A stretch of DNA of 64,000 nucleotides from Actinokineospora fastidiosa (GCF_014648415.1 NZ_BMRB01000001.1:310001-374000); one strand, 5' to 3'. Counted from the first letter of the stretch, positions 47,113 to 56,103 are shown. Numbers and translations: made by a program. Notes: generated from the letters alone by a model not told the origin.

Positions 47113-48899
47113 GGGGCGATCGGGGCCCACTCGGGCCCGGTGTCGCCCAGTTCGGCGTCCAGCTTGGCGAACAGCGGGGACGGCTTGGCCAGCGGCCTGC
47201 CGACCTCGATGTCCACCGACTCCCACTTGGCCTGCTCGGCGGCGTAGTCACCGGTCAGGATCGGGTAGGCGCGCTCGGGCACGTCGAGGTCGGTGACCTC
47301 GTCGATGCGCGGCTGCGCCGACCACACGCCCGTGCCGCCCAGCGCCTCGTGCACCTTCTGCGCGGCGTGCGGGAGGAAGGGCGTCAGCAGCGTGTTGGCG
47401 TCGGAGACGACCTGCAGGGCCGTGTGGAGGATCGTGTCGCGGCGCTCGGGGTCGTCCTTGCGCTTCCACGGCTCCTGGTCCGACAGGTACTTGTTCGCCG
47501 CCGACACCACGCGCATGGCCTCGGAGGCCGCTGCCTTGAACCGCGAGCGGCGCAGGTTGTCGCCTACGACCCCGAACGCGGCGCGGGCCTGCTCGCGCAG
47601 GGCGATGTCCTCGCCGGTCAGCGCGGTCGGCGTGGGGATCGCGCCGACGTTCTTGTGCGCCATGGAGACCGAGCGGTTGACCAGGTTGCCCCACTCGTTG
47701 GCCAGCTCGAAGTTCGTCCGCCGGACGAACTCCTCCCAGGTGAAGTCCGTGTCCTGGTTCTCAGGGCCCGCCACGGAGATGAAGTACCGCAGCGTGTCCG
47801 GGCCGAAGTCGCGCAGGAAGTCGCGCACGTAGATCACGGTGCCGCGGGAGGTGGAGAACTTCGACCCGCTCATCGTCAGGAACTCGCTGGAGACGACCTC
47901 GGTCGGCAGGTTGAGCGTGCCGAACGCGCCCGGCTCGCCGCCCTTGTCGCCCGCGCCGTTCTGGCCGAGCAGCAGCGCGGGCCAGATCAGCGAGTGGAAG
48001 ACGATGTTGTCCTTGCCCATGAAGTAGTAGCCCTGGGCGTCGGGGGTCCAGAACTCCTTCCACGCGTCGGCGTCGCCGGTGCGGCGGGCCCACTCGACGG
48101 AGGCGCTCAGGTAGCCGATCACCGCGTCGAACCAGACGTAGAACCGCTTCATCGGGGCGTCGCGCCAGCCGTCCAGCGGGACGGGGACGCCCCAGTCGAG
48201 GTCGCGGGTCATCGCCCGGGGGCGCAGGTCGTCGAGCAGGTTCTGGCTGAACTTGAGCACGTTCGGCCGCCACTCGGTGCGCGTGGACAGCCAGGAGCCC
48301 AACGTCTCGGTGAACGCGGGCAAGTCGAGGAACAGGTGCTCGGTCTCGACGAACTTCGGCGTCTCGCCGTTGATCCGCGACTTGGGGTTGATCAGGTCGG
48401 CGGGGTCGAGCTGGTTGCCGCAGTTGTCGCACTGGTCGCCGCGGGCGCCGTCGTAGCCGCAGATGGGGCAGGTGCCCTCGATGTAGCGGTCGGGCAGCGT
48501 GCGGCCGGTCGACGGGCTGATCGCGCCCATCTGCGTCTTGGGCACGATGTAGCCGTTGCGCCACAGCGCCATGAACAGGTCCTGCACGACCTTGTAGTGG
48601 TTGCCCGTGGTGGTGCGGGTGAACAGGTCGTAGGACAGGCCCAGGCCCTGCAGGTCCTCGGCGATGACGCGGTTGTACTTGTCGGCCAGCTCGCGGGCGG
48701 TCAGGTTCTCCTTGTCGGCCTGCACCGAGATCGGCGTGCCGTGCTCGTCGGTGCCGCTGACCATGAGCACCCGGTGGCCCGCCATGCGCATGTAGCGGGA
48801 GAAGACGTCCGAAGGGACACCGAAACCGGAGACGTGACCGATGTGGCGGGGCCCGTTGGCGTAGGGCCAGGCGACCGCGGTCAGCACTGGGGTGCTCAT
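47109..48899 (-). CDS. metG: methionyl-tRNA synthetase
   Basis: This 596-residue class I synthetase charges tRNA-Met. It has the HIGH-like [19 protein letters not shown], a zinc knuckle ([18 protein letters not shown]), [16 protein letters not shown] and the KMSKS-like loop [11 protein letters not shown]. The anticodon-binding helical domain is present; there is no C-terminal Trbp111-type domain, as usual in Actinobacteria. The ATG at 48899 lies 8 nt after TAGGCT and may be leaderless. Confidence 0.97.
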   Translation of the reverse strand: MSTPVLTAVAWPYANGPRHIGHVSGFGVPSDVFSRYMRMAGHRVLMVSGTDEHGTPISVQADKENLTARELADKYNRVIAEDLQGLGLSYDLFTRTTTGNHYKVVQDLFMALWRNGYIVPKTQMGAISPSTGRTLPDRYIEGTCPICGYDGARGDQCDNCGNQLDPADLINPKSRINGETPKFVETEHLFLDLPAFTETLGSWLSTRTEWRPNVLKFSQNLLDDLRPRAMTRDLDWGVPVPLDGWRDAPMKRFYVWFDAVIGYLSASVEWARRTGDADAWKEFWTPDAQGYYFMGKDNIVFHSLIWPALLLGQNGAGDKGGEPGAFGTLNLPTEVVSSEFLTMSGSKFSTSRGTVIYVRDFLRDFGPDTLRYFISVAGPENQDTDFTWEEFVRRTNFELANEWGNLVNRSVSMAHKNVGAIPTPTALTGEDIALREQARAAFGVVGDNLRRSRFKAAASEAMRVVSAANKYLSDQEPWKRKDDPERRDTILHTALQVVSDANTLLTPFLPHAAQKVHEALGGTGVWSAQPRIDEVTDLDVPERAYPILTGDYAAEQAKWESVDIEVGRPLAKPSPLFAKLDAELGDTGPEWAPIAP

Positions 48900-48949
48900 G
48901 GCGGCCTAGCCTACGGACGTCAAGAGCGACCCCGTCAGGGAGGACTGCG

Positions 48950-49501
48950 ATGTCGGCCACGCGGATGCTGGTCCTCGGGATCATCCGGGGAGCGGGCCCC
49001 GCGCACGGTTACAAGGTCCGCGCCGAGCTGATGGGCTGGAACGCCCAGGAGTGGGCCCGGATCAACCCCGGGTCGATCTACCACGCCATCCGCAAGGCCG
49101 CCGCCGACGGGCTGCTGGTCGAGGCGCCCGACGACGCGCGCGAGGCAGGCCCGGACCGGATGCGGTACGCGGTGACCGAGGCGGGCGAGCGCGAACTGCG
49201 CGACCTGGTGCGCGCCGGGCTGCGGGTCACCCGCGACCCGTTCATGCTCAACGCCGCCGTGGCGATGCTGCCGGTGCTGGAGCGCGCCGAGGCCGTGGCC
49301 GCGCTCGACGAGCGGCTGGCCGAGCTGCGGACCGCGGTCGCCGAGTTGGAGTCCTGGGGCGACCGGACGCCGTATGAGAGCCCGGAGCACGTCATCGAGC
49401 AGGTCCGGCTGTGGCTGGCGCAGGTCAGGGCGGACATCGACTGGTCGTCCGGGCTGCGGCGGCGGTTGCTCGACGGCGCGTACCGGATGGCCGACGACTG
49501 A
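48950..49501 (+). CDS. PadR-family transcriptional regulator
   Basis: This 183-residue protein has an N-terminal PadR winged helix (ATRMLVLGIIRGAGPAHGYK, GSIYHAIRKAAADGLL, RYAVTEAGERELRDLV) and a C-terminal helical Vir_act_alpha_C-type dimerisation domain. An AGGGAGGA ribosome-binding site precedes the ATG. It sits directly upstream of an ABC drug exporter and is probably its repressor; paired operator-like sites lie just after its stop codon. Confidence 0.92.
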   Translation: MSATRMLVLGIIRGAGPAHGYKVRAELMGWNAQEWARINPGSIYHAIRKAAADGLLVEAPDDAREAGPDRMRYAVTEAGERELRDLVRAGLRVTRDPFMLNAAVAMLPVLERAEAVAALDERLAELRTAVAELESWGDRTPYESPEHVIEQVRLWLAQVRADIDWSSGLRRRLLDGAYRMADD

Positions 49502-49504
49502 CAA

Positions 49505-49554
49505 TTCAAACTTGACTAGCCAGCGTAGGCTGAGCCGCGATAGTCAAACTTGAT
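49505..49554 (+). promoter_or_regulatory. paired PadR operator upstream of ABC exporter
   Basis: TCAAACTTGA occurs at 49506-49515 and 49544-49553, 38 bp apart. Each is a TCAA-AC-TTGA dyad, and both are followed by (C/T)TAG. This is the only AT-rich stretch in the area and lies 15-60 bp before the exporter start. Binding by the PadR protein is inferred from context. Confidence 0.6.
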
Positions 49555-49567
49555 TAGAGGGGGACGG

Positions 49568-50545
49568 GTGATCACAGCACGGGGGTTGGCGCGGACGTTC
49601 ACCGCGCGCGGCCGGTCCGTGGAGGCGGTCCGGGGTGTCGACCTGGACGTCGCGGCCGGGGAGCTCGTCGGGTTCCTCGGGCCCAACGGCGCCGGGAAGA
49701 CGACGACACTGCGGATGCTCACCACGCTGATCAGGCCGACGGCGGGCACCGCGACCGTGGCCGGGCACGACCTGGCTGGCGACCCGCTGGGCGTGCGCCG
49801 CGGCATCGGCTACGTGGCCCAGGGCGCGGGCGCCACGCCGAACGCCAAGGTCGGCGAGGAGATGGAGCTGCAGGGCAGGCTGTACGGGCTGGGCAAGGCG
49901 GAGGCGCGCAGGCGCGGCGTCGAGCTGGGCGAGCGGCTGGACCTGTCCGGGCTCTCCGACCGGCTGGTCAAGACGCTGTCCGGCGGCCAGCGCAGGCGGC
50001 TGGACATCGCGCTCGGGCTGGTGCACGACCCCAAGCTCGTCTTCCTCGACGAGCCCACGGCCGCGCTCGACCCGCAGAGCCGCGCCAACCTGTGGGAGCA
50101 CATCCGCGCGTTGCGCGACACCCACGGCACGACGGTCTTCCTGACCACGCACTACCTGGACGAGGCCGACGCGCTGTGCGACCGCATCCTGGTGATCGAC
50201 CACGGCCGGATCGTCGCCGAGGGCACGCCCGCGGCGCTGAAGGCGCAGGTGTCCGGCGACCTGGTGGCGGTCTCGGTCGTCGCCGACGACGTGCCGCGCG
50301 CCGCCGAGATCGCCCGGCGGGTGCCCCAGGCGACCGAGGTGTCGACCGAAGGCGACGCCGTGCGGTTCCGGGTGCCGCGCGGCGACCAGGCCCTCGCCGA
50401 GCTGCTGCGCGGCCTGGACGCGGCGGGCATCGCCACGACGTCCCTCCAGGTGCACAGCCCCACCCTGGACGACGTGTTCCTGACCCTGACCGGGCGGTCG
50501 CTGCGCGACGCGGACCAGACGGAGGCCGAGCATGTTCCTGCGTGA
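49568..50545 (+). CDS. ABC transporter ATPase, DrrA-type drug/lipid exporter
   Basis: This 325-residue ATPase has GFLGPNGAGKTTTLRML (Walker A), IGYVAQGAGATPNAKVGEEM (Q-loop), KTLSGGQRRRLDIALGLVHD (signature), LVFLDEPTAALDPQSR (Walker B) and FLTTHYLDEADALCDRI (switch). The C-terminal 80 residues match the DUF4162-like extension of DrrA-type ATPases (SVVADDVPRAAEIARRVPQA, SPTLDDVFLTLTGRSL). The GTG at 49568 has an AGAGGGGGA ribosome-binding site. It overlaps the permease gene by 14 bp. Substrates of the family are drugs or lipids. Confidence 0.93.
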   Translation: MITARGLARTFTARGRSVEAVRGVDLDVAAGELVGFLGPNGAGKTTTLRMLTTLIRPTAGTATVAGHDLAGDPLGVRRGIGYVAQGAGATPNAKVGEEMELQGRLYGLGKAEARRRGVELGERLDLSGLSDRLVKTLSGGQRRRLDIALGLVHDPKLVFLDEPTAALDPQSRANLWEHIRALRDTHGTTVFLTTHYLDEADALCDRILVIDHGRIVAEGTPAALKAQVSGDLVAVSVVADDVPRAAEIARRVPQATEVSTEGDAVRFRVPRGDQALAELLRGLDAAGIATTSLQVHSPTLDDVFLTLTGRSLRDADQTEAEHVPA

Positions 50546-51302
50546 CACGTGGCTGATCTTCCGGCGGGACATGATCCTGTCGCTGCGCAACCCGGCGTGG
50601 ATCGGGATCGGGCTGATGCAGCCGGTGCTGTACCTCTTCTTCTTCGGGCCGCTGCTGGAGCGCATCACCGAGAGCACGCCGGGGTTCCCGCCGGGCACGG
50701 CGTGGCAGATCCTCACCCCGGCGCTGATCATCCAGATCGCGCTGTTCGGCAGCTCGTTCGTCGGCTTCGGGCTGCTGGCCGACCTGCGCACCGGCGTGGT
50801 CGAGCGGCTGCGGGTGACCCCGGCGAGCAGGCTGGCCCTGCTGCTGGGCCGGGTCTTGCGCGACGCGCTGCAGACGATCGCCCAGGCGGTGATCATCCTG
50901 GTGATGGCGTTCACCATCTTCGACCTGCGGGCCTCGGCGGGCGCGATCGCGCTGACGCTGGTGATCGTCGGGCTGATGTCGGTGACGCTGGCGTCCTGCT
51001 CCTACGCGCTGGCGCTGCGGCTGAAGAACGAGGAGGCGTTCCCGGCCATCCTCAACACCGTGCTGATGCCGGTGCTGCTGCTGTCGGGGATCTTCATCCC
51101 GATCACCCAGGGGCTGGCCCCGGCCTGGCTGTACGAGCTGTCGCGGTGGAACCCGTTCACGCACGTGGTCGACATCGAGCGGGCGTCCTTCCGCGGGGAC
51201 TTCACCACCGACGCGCTGCTCACCGGCTCGCTGGTGCTGTTCGCGATGACCGCGCTCGCCCTGTTCTGGGGCGTGCGCACGTTCCAGCGGGAGAACGCCT
51301 AG
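50532..51302 (+). CDS. ABC-2 type permease (DrrB-like)
   Basis: This 256-residue protein has six membrane segments of ABC-2 type (PAWIGIGLMQPVLYLFFFGP, AWQILTPALIIQIALFGSSF, AITLTLVIVGLMSVTLAS-like, NTVLMPVLLLSGIFIPIT, LLTGSLVLFAMTALALFWG) and the conserved region LADLRTGVVERLRVTPASRL. It forms an exporter with the ATPase upstream and is translated from an overlapping start. Control by the PadR protein is likely. Confidence 0.92.
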   Translation: MFLRDTWLIFRRDMILSLRNPAWIGIGLMQPVLYLFFFGPLLERITESTPGFPPGTAWQILTPALIIQIALFGSSFVGFGLLADLRTGVVERLRVTPASRLALLLGRVLRDALQTIAQAVIILVMAFTIFDLRASAGAIALTLVIVGLMSVTLASCSYALALRLKNEEAFPAILNTVLMPVLLLSGIFIPITQGLAPAWLYELSRWNPFTHVVDIERASFRGDFTTDALLTGSLVLFAMTALALFWGVRTFQRENA

Positions 51303-52123
51303 CGGACGGCCGCGTCGTACAGGGCCTTCTTGCTGACGCCGGTCTCGGCGGCGACGGCGGCGGCGGCGTCCTTGAGGCGGGCGCCGTCGGCCGCCATCGC
51401 CTTGACCCGGGCGACCAGGGTGTCCAGGTCGGGCGCCTCGGGCTCGGCCCCCGCGAGGACGACGGTGATCTCGCCCTTGACCCCGGCCTCGGCCCAGTCG
51501 GCCAGCTCGGCCAGCGTGCCGCGCTTGACCTCCTCGTACGTCTTGGTCAGCTCCCGGCACACCGCGGCCCTCCTGCCCGCGCCGAGCACGGCGGCGGCGT
51601 CGACCAGGAGGCTGTGCAGGCGGTGGGGCGACTCGAAGAGGACGGCCGTGCGCGGCTCGGCCCTGAGCTGCTCCAGCCAGCGCGTGCGCTCCCCCGGCTT
51701 GCGCGGGGCGAACCCCTCGAAGCAGAAGCGGTCGCACGGCAGCCCGGACAGCGCCAGCGCGGTGGTCACCGCGGACGGCCCGGGCAGGCAGGTGATCGGC
51801 AGGTCCGCCGCGGCGCAGGCGACGACCAGCCGGTACCCGGGGTCGGAGACGCTGGGCATGCCCGCGTCGGTGACCAGCAGGACGGTCTGCCCCTCGCGGA
51901 CGGCGTCGACCAGGCCCTCGGTCTTCTGCGCCTCGACGGCGTCGTAGAAGCTGACGAACCGACCGCGCGGCTGGGCGGCCAGCGCGGCGGCGAGCGTCTT
52001 CGTGCGCCGGGTGTCCTCCGCGGCGATGACGTCGGCGGACTCCAGGGCGTCCCGCAGCCGCGGCGAGGCGTCGGCGGCGTTGCCCAGCGGCGTGCCCGCG
52101 AGGATGAGCCTGCCCTCAGCCAC
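51299..52123 (-). CDS. rsmI: 16S rRNA (cytidine1402-2'-O)-methyltransferase RsmI
   Basis: This 274-residue TP-methylase fold protein has RLILAGTPLGNAADASPRLR, VIAAEDTRRTKTLAAAL, LLVTDAGMPSVSDPGYRLVV, TCLPGPSAVTTALALSG and FEGFAPRKPGERTRWL. It 2'-O-methylates C1402 in 16S rRNA for decoding accuracy. The start GTG at 52123 overlaps the end of the upstream gene by 8 bp. It is divergent from the PMT gene, the same pairing as in mycobacteria. Its stop overlaps the ABC permease end by 4 bp. Confidence 0.95.
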   Translation of the reverse strand: MAEGRLILAGTPLGNAADASPRLRDALESADVIAAEDTRRTKTLAAALAAQPRGRFVSFYDAVEAQKTEGLVDAVREGQTVLLVTDAGMPSVSDPGYRLVVACAAADLPITCLPGPSAVTTALALSGLPCDRFCFEGFAPRKPGERTRWLEQLRAEPRTAVLFESPHRLHSLLVDAAAVLGAGRRAAVCRELTKTYEEVKRGTLAELADWAEAGVKGEITVVLAGAEPEAPDLDTLVARVKAMAADGARLKDAAAAVAAETGVSKKALYDAAVR

Positions 52124-52610
52124 GGGAGTGCCTGCGGACGGCGGTGTGGAGGTCGGTGGACTTCCAGTCCGGCACGAAGTCGCTGACGATCACCGTCCGG
52201 TCGGAGCCGTTCCTGCGCATCCGCTCCACCGCCTTCCGGGGGGCGGGCTTGTCCGGGTCGACCGCCGTGGTCTCGGCGGCGCGGAACACCAGCTCGTCCC
52301 GCTTGAACAGGCCGATCGTGCGGACCTGCTCGAAGTCCCGCCAGCGCAGGACCGTGCGGACGTGGTCGCGGACCACCACCAGGCCGTCGTGCACCAGGGT
52401 CAGCGACCGGCGGCGGACGGCGCCCGCGGTGAGCGCACCGATGACCAGGCCGATGCCGCCTGCCGCGATCAGCGCCCCGGCCACCTGCCAACGACCGGTG
52501 ATCGCGTCGATCGTCAGGTGGATCGCCAGCACGCCAGCACCCGCGGCGATCCCCGTGGTCACGGCGTAGACGGCGGTGTACGCCGGGGTCGGACGGTAGG
52601 TAGTCGCCAC
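52116..52610 (-). CDS. PH-domain-like membrane protein
   Basis: This 164-residue protein has two membrane segments in the first 65 residues (AVYAVTTGIAAGAGVLAIHL and GALIAAGGIGLVIGALTAGA) followed by a bacterial PH-like domain (SLTLVHDGLVVVRDHVRTVL, DELVFRAAETTAVDPDK). The function is unknown. The GTG at 52610 lies 8 nt after TACGCT, which suits a leaderless start. It is co-transcribed with rsmI by overlap and is divergent from PMT. Confidence 0.8.
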   Translation of the reverse strand: MATTYRPTPAYTAVYAVTTGIAAGAGVLAIHLTIDAITGRWQVAGALIAAGGIGLVIGALTAGAVRRRSLTLVHDGLVVVRDHVRTVLRWRDFEQVRTIGLFKRDELVFRAAETTAVDPDKPAPRKAVERMRRNGSDRTVIVSDFVPDWKSTDLHTAVRRHSRG

Positions 52611-52675
52611 GATCGGTCAGCGTACGCGCGAAGCCCGACGCGGATCGCACATCGGGCGGCCTACGATCTCCCCTC

Positions 52676-54238
52676 GTGAGCGTCCTGGTTGCCGATGACT
52701 CGGCTGAGCGGGCGGCGGTCCCCGGGCCGCGGGTGTCCGACGCGGTGGAGCGGGCCCGGCTGCGGGTGACCGGGCGGCCCATGCCGTCGGATCGGGCGCG
52801 GGCGTGGCTGGTGACGGCCGTCATCGGGCTGATCGGCGGGATCGTCCGGTTCCAGAACCTGGGGTACCCGACCGACAAGGGCACGCCGGTCTTCGACGAG
52901 AAGCACTACGTGCCCCAGGCGTGGCAGATGCTGCGCAACGGCGGCTTCGAGGACAACCCCGGCTACTCGCTCACGGTGCACCCGCCGCTGGGCAAGTCGC
53001 TGATCGCGGTCGGCGAGTGGCTGTTCGGCTACAACGGGTGGGGCTGGCGGTTCACCGCCGCGCTCGCGGGCACGCTGGTGATCATCATGGTCGTCCGGAT
53101 CGCCCGCAGGCTGACCCGCTCGACCCTGCTCGGCGCGATCGCCGGGCTGCTGATCATCGCCGACGGCGTCTCGCACCTGCAGTCGCGCATGGGCATGCTC
53201 GACGCCTTCCTGGTGTTCTTCGTGGTCGCCGCGTTCGGCTGCGTGCTCGTCGACCGCGACCAGACCCGCGCGCGGCTGGCCACGGCGGTCGCCGAGGGCT
53301 GGGCGGCCGAGTCGCCGTTCGGCCCGAGGCTCGGCGTGCGGTGGTGGCGCTTCGGCGCGGGCGTCATGCTCGGCCTCGCCTGCGCGGTGAAGTGGTCGGG
53401 CCTGTACTACGTGGCCGCGTTCGGCCTGCTCATCGTGCTGTTCGACGCCACGGCGCGGCGCGCGGCCGGGGTGCGCAGGCCCTGGGTCGGCGCACTCGTG
53501 CGCGACGTCCTGCCCGGGCTGTGGGCGATCGTCGGCGTCGGCCTGCTGGCCTACCTGGCCACCTGGTGGGGCTGGTTCGGCGGCGAGACCTCGATCGACC
53601 GGCACCTGGTGGCCACCGAGGGCACGGACCCGTGGTCGGTCATCAAGGGCGCGGTCGGCTCGCTGCTGCAGAACAGCGAGAAGGTCCTGACCTTCCACAC
53701 CGAGCTGGTGACCAAGCCGGGCGAGGAACACCCGTGGGAGTCCAAGCCCTGGACCTGGCCCATGGGCCTGCGTCCGATGCTCTACTACTACGAGGGCTCC
53801 ACGACCGGCTGCGGCGAGGTCACCTGCGTCTCGGCCACCATGCTCATCGGCACGCCCGCGCTGTGGTGGCTGGCGCTGCCGATGATCGCCTGGAGCCTCT
53901 GGCGGGTGTTCGCCCGCCTGGACTGGCGCTACGCGGCCGTCATGGTCGGGTACATGGCGGGTCTGCTGCCCTGGTTCATCAACATCGACCGCCAGATGTA
54001 CTTCTTCTACGCCGCCCCGATGGCGCCGTTCCTGGTGCTGGGCCTGGTGCTGGCGCTGGGGCACGTGCTCGGGTCGAGCAGGGAGGGCCCCGAGCGCCGG
54101 GGCACCGGCCTGCTCGCCGTCGCGCTGTACGTCGGACTCGTGGTGGCCAACTTCGTCTGGCTGTGGCCCATCCTCAACGGCGACTCGATCACCGAGGCCC
54201 GGTGGCAAGCCGAACTGTGGCTGCCCTCCTGGCGCTGA
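52676..54238 (+). CDS. pmt: dolichyl-phosphate-mannose-protein mannosyltransferase (PMT)
   Basis: This 520-residue GT39 enzyme has about ten membrane segments and the PMT landmarks PVFDEKHYVPQAWQML, YSLTVHPPLGKSLIAVGEWL, SRMGMLDAFLVFFVVAAFGC and GLACAVKWSGLYYVAAFGLL. It transfers mannose from polyprenyl phosphate mannose to Ser/Thr of exported proteins. It corresponds to mycobacterial Rv1002c, where it likewise faces rsmI. The GTG at 52676 lies 8 nt after TACGAT (52662-52667). The 3' end overlaps a small convergent gene by 50 bp. Confidence 0.95.
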   Translation: MSVLVADDSAERAAVPGPRVSDAVERARLRVTGRPMPSDRARAWLVTAVIGLIGGIVRFQNLGYPTDKGTPVFDEKHYVPQAWQMLRNGGFEDNPGYSLTVHPPLGKSLIAVGEWLFGYNGWGWRFTAALAGTLVIIMVVRIARRLTRSTLLGAIAGLLIIADGVSHLQSRMGMLDAFLVFFVVAAFGCVLVDRDQTRARLATAVAEGWAAESPFGPRLGVRWWRFGAGVMLGLACAVKWSGLYYVAAFGLLIVLFDATARRAAGVRRPWVGALVRDVLPGLWAIVGVGLLAYLATWWGWFGGETSIDRHLVATEGTDPWSVIKGAVGSLLQNSEKVLTFHTELVTKPGEEHPWESKPWTWPMGLRPMLYYYEGSTTGCGEVTCVSATMLIGTPALWWLALPMIAWSLWRVFARLDWRYAAVMVGYMAGLLPWFINIDRQMYFFYAAPMAPFLVLGLVLALGHVLGSSREGPERRGTGLLAVALYVGLVVANFVWLWPILNGDSITEARWQAELWLPSWR

Positions 54239-54398
54239 CCTGGTGGCGGGTGACCGGCCGGGCGTAGGCCAGCTCGGCGCGGACGCGCGCCCGGTCGCGG
54301 TCGTCGATGTCGGTCGAGCCCGCCATGCGGTGTCCGGGCTGGTGGTTGCGGTCGAGGAGGACCAGGGCGATCACGGCGAGTGCGAGGAGAATCAGCAT
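54189..54398 (-). CDS. small single-pass membrane protein
   Basis: This 69-residue protein has one N-terminal membrane segment (MLILLALAVIALVLLDRNHQ) followed by a highly charged tail (SSTDIDDRDRARVRAELAYA-type region, then ARRAATVRLATGPR). The last 50 bp lie over the end of the PMT gene, so the C-terminal residues may be longer than the natural product. It is divergent from the GlxA-type regulator and shares its control region. The function is unknown. Confidence 0.6.
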   Translation of the reverse strand: MLILLALAVIALVLLDRNHQPGHRMAGSTDIDDRDRARVRAELAYARPVTRHQVSARRAATVRLATGPR

Positions 54399-54425
54399 GG
54401 CAGTAAGTCTGCGCTGCGCTAATTC

Positions 54426-54478
54426 CTGCCACGAGTGGCAGACGTGCCCTTGTGCGACAAAATCCTGCCAGCTACCGT
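54426..54478 (+). promoter_or_regulatory. palindromic operator and leaderless promoter of the GlxA-type regulator
   Basis: CTGCCACGAGTGGCAG (54426-54441) is a perfect dyad. TTGTGC (54450-54455), 17 nt, TACCGT (54473-54478) form a promoter ending 7 nt before the ATG at 54486. A half site CTGCCAG lies at 54465-54471 inside the spacer. Autoregulation by the encoded AraC-type protein is an inference. Confidence 0.6.
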
Positions 54479-54485
54479 GGCCCGC

Positions 54486-55442
54486 ATGCTGAAGACCGTC
54501 GCCGCGCTGCTCATCGACTACGTGGCCCCGTTCGAGTTCGGCGTGGTTGCCGAGATCTTCGGCATCGACCGAACCGAGGACGGCGTGCCCGCCTTCGAGT
54601 TCCGGGTGTGCGGGGAGAAGGCGGGGGAACCCCTGCCGACCACCGTGGGCATGCAGGTCATCCCCGAGTACGGCCTGGAGGGCCTGGTGGGCGCGGACCT
54701 GGTCGCGGTGCCCGCCGCGACCATCCGCGACGAGTACCCGGCCGCGGTCCTCGACGCCCTGCGCGCCGCCCACGACCGCGGCGCGACGCTGATGTCGGTG
54801 TGCAGCGGCGCGTTCGTGCTGGCCGCGGCGGGCCTGCTCGACGGCAGGGCGTGCACCACGCACTGGCACCACGTCGACCGCTTCACCGAGCGCTTCCCGG
54901 ACATCCACCTCGACCCGGACGTGCTGTTCGTCGACGACGGCTCGATCGTCACCAGCGCCGGGACGGCCGCGGGCATCGACGCCGCGCTGCACCTGGTCCG
55001 CCGCGAACTCGGCTCGGCCGTGGCCACGGCGATCGCGCGGCGGATGGTCGTGCCCCCGCAGCGCGACGGCGGGCAGCGCCAGTTCGTCGACCTGCCGGTG
55101 CCCGCGTGCACCGGCGACAGCCTCACCCCGGTGCTGACCTGGATGCTGGAGAACCTGGCCGAGGAGCACACGGTGGCCGCCCTGGCCCGCCGCGCGGCGA
55201 TGTCCGAGCGCACCTTCGCCCGCCGCTTCGCCGCCGAGACCGGCACGACCCCGCACCGCTGGCTCTCCACCCAGCGCGTCCTGCACGCGCGGACGCTGCT
55301 GGAGGAGACATCGATGACCGTCGACGAGGTCGCCCGCCGCTGCGGCTTCTCCACCGGAGCCCTGCTCAGGCACCACTTCCAGAAGCTCGTCGGCGTCGCA
55401 CCGGCCGACTACCGCCGCACGTTCGCGGGTCGTTCGGCCTGA
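54486..55442 (+). CDS. GlxA-family AraC regulator with DJ-1/PfpI domain
   Basis: This 318-residue protein has an N-terminal DJ-1/PfpI class I glutamine amidotransferase-like domain (VAALLIDYVAPFEFGVVAEI, LMSVCSGAFVLAAAGLLDGR with the nucleophile-elbow Cys, ATTHWHHVDRF-type loop) and a C-terminal AraC double helix-turn-helix (TVAALARRAAMSERTFARRF, MTVDEVARRCGFSTGALLRH). GlxA-type proteins control small metabolic genes, often a neighbour. The neighbours here are the small membrane protein and an orphan gene downstream. The leaderless ATG at 54486 is preferred over 54435. Confidence 0.93.
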   Translation: MLKTVAALLIDYVAPFEFGVVAEIFGIDRTEDGVPAFEFRVCGEKAGEPLPTTVGMQVIPEYGLEGLVGADLVAVPAATIRDEYPAAVLDALRAAHDRGATLMSVCSGAFVLAAAGLLDGRACTTHWHHVDRFTERFPDIHLDPDVLFVDDGSIVTSAGTAAGIDAALHLVRRELGSAVATAIARRMVVPPQRDGGQRQFVDLPVPACTGDSLTPVLTWMLENLAEEHTVAALARRAAMSERTFARRFAAETGTTPHRWLSTQRVLHARTLLEETSMTVDEVARRCGFSTGALLRHHFQKLVGVAPADYRRTFAGRSA

Positions 55443-55462
55443 TCCCTGCCAGACTGCTTCCC

Positions 55463-55954
55463 GTGCCCCGGATCACCGACGAAACCCACGGAACGGTGGT
55501 GGTCACCACCACCGAGACCCGCGTCCTGGCCGCCGTCGCCACCACCGCGGCCGAGATCACCCGCAGCGGCGACGAAACCCGCCCCGACGTCCCTATCGGC
55601 ACCCGCGATGCGGACTGCTTGACCCTGGTGGTCAACGGCTCCCCTGCCCGGCTTGCGCCCGGCAACGGCCGTTACAGCAGACGCTCTTACCGCGTGGACG
55701 CCTGGGTAGGGGATGTCCACTATCTACTCAAGCCGGAAGCTGACGGGAGCACTCTGTTGGCGGACGGGGTGGAGCGGGGGTTCTTTCCGGAGCAGAACCT
55801 GCCTGCGGTGTGGCTGCCAGGGTCGTCGCCCCAGGACGCGGCGATCGGGTACGCGCTGGCGGCTGCCTTCGGTGTGCAGGCCCGGAGCCTCTACGACACG
55901 GTCTTTCACGCGGCGGTTGATCCTGTGGTGGGGACTCAGCGGCCGATCACCTGA
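55463..55954 (+). CDS. hypothetical protein, unrecognised
   Basis: This 163-residue protein begins MPRITDETHGTVVVTTTETR and has ITRSGDETRPDVPIGTRDAD, YSRRSYRVDAWVGDVHYLLK and GYALAAAFGVQARSLYDTVF. No signal peptide or membrane segment is seen, and I do not recognise a family. The start GTG at 55463 is 20 nt after the GlxA-type gene stop and lacks a good ribosome-binding site, so the start is uncertain. GC3 falls in the second half (from about 55700), which hints at a less adapted or acquired gene. Confidence 0.6.
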   Translation: MPRITDETHGTVVVTTTETRVLAAVATTAAEITRSGDETRPDVPIGTRDADCLTLVVNGSPARLAPGNGRYSRRSYRVDAWVGDVHYLLKPEADGSTLLADGVERGFFPEQNLPAVWLPGSSPQDAAIGYALAAAFGVQARSLYDTVFHAAVDPVVGTQRPIT

Positions 55955-56012
55955 GCTGGCGCGTTCACGGTTCTGCCCGCGGGCCTGGGTGTGCTCCCCT
56001 CGGCCTCAATTG

Positions 56013-56103
56013 TTTAACCCTGGGAGGGCGGAGTAAAGGGCGCCTTCGGCGTCGCTGCGCGACAGGCTTCGCCTGCCCTTGACACCGCCCTCCCAGGGTT
56101 AAA
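56013..56103. repeat. 91-bp inverted repeat (hairpin) between convergent genes
   Basis: Perfect 19-bp arms (56013-56031 and 56085-56103, starting TTTAACCCTGGG) enclose a second stem AAGGGC/GCCCTT (56036-56041/56075-56080). It lies between the convergent orphan gene and kinase gene and may act as a bidirectional terminator. The arms are too long and too perfect for a simple terminator in this genome. Confidence 0.82.
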
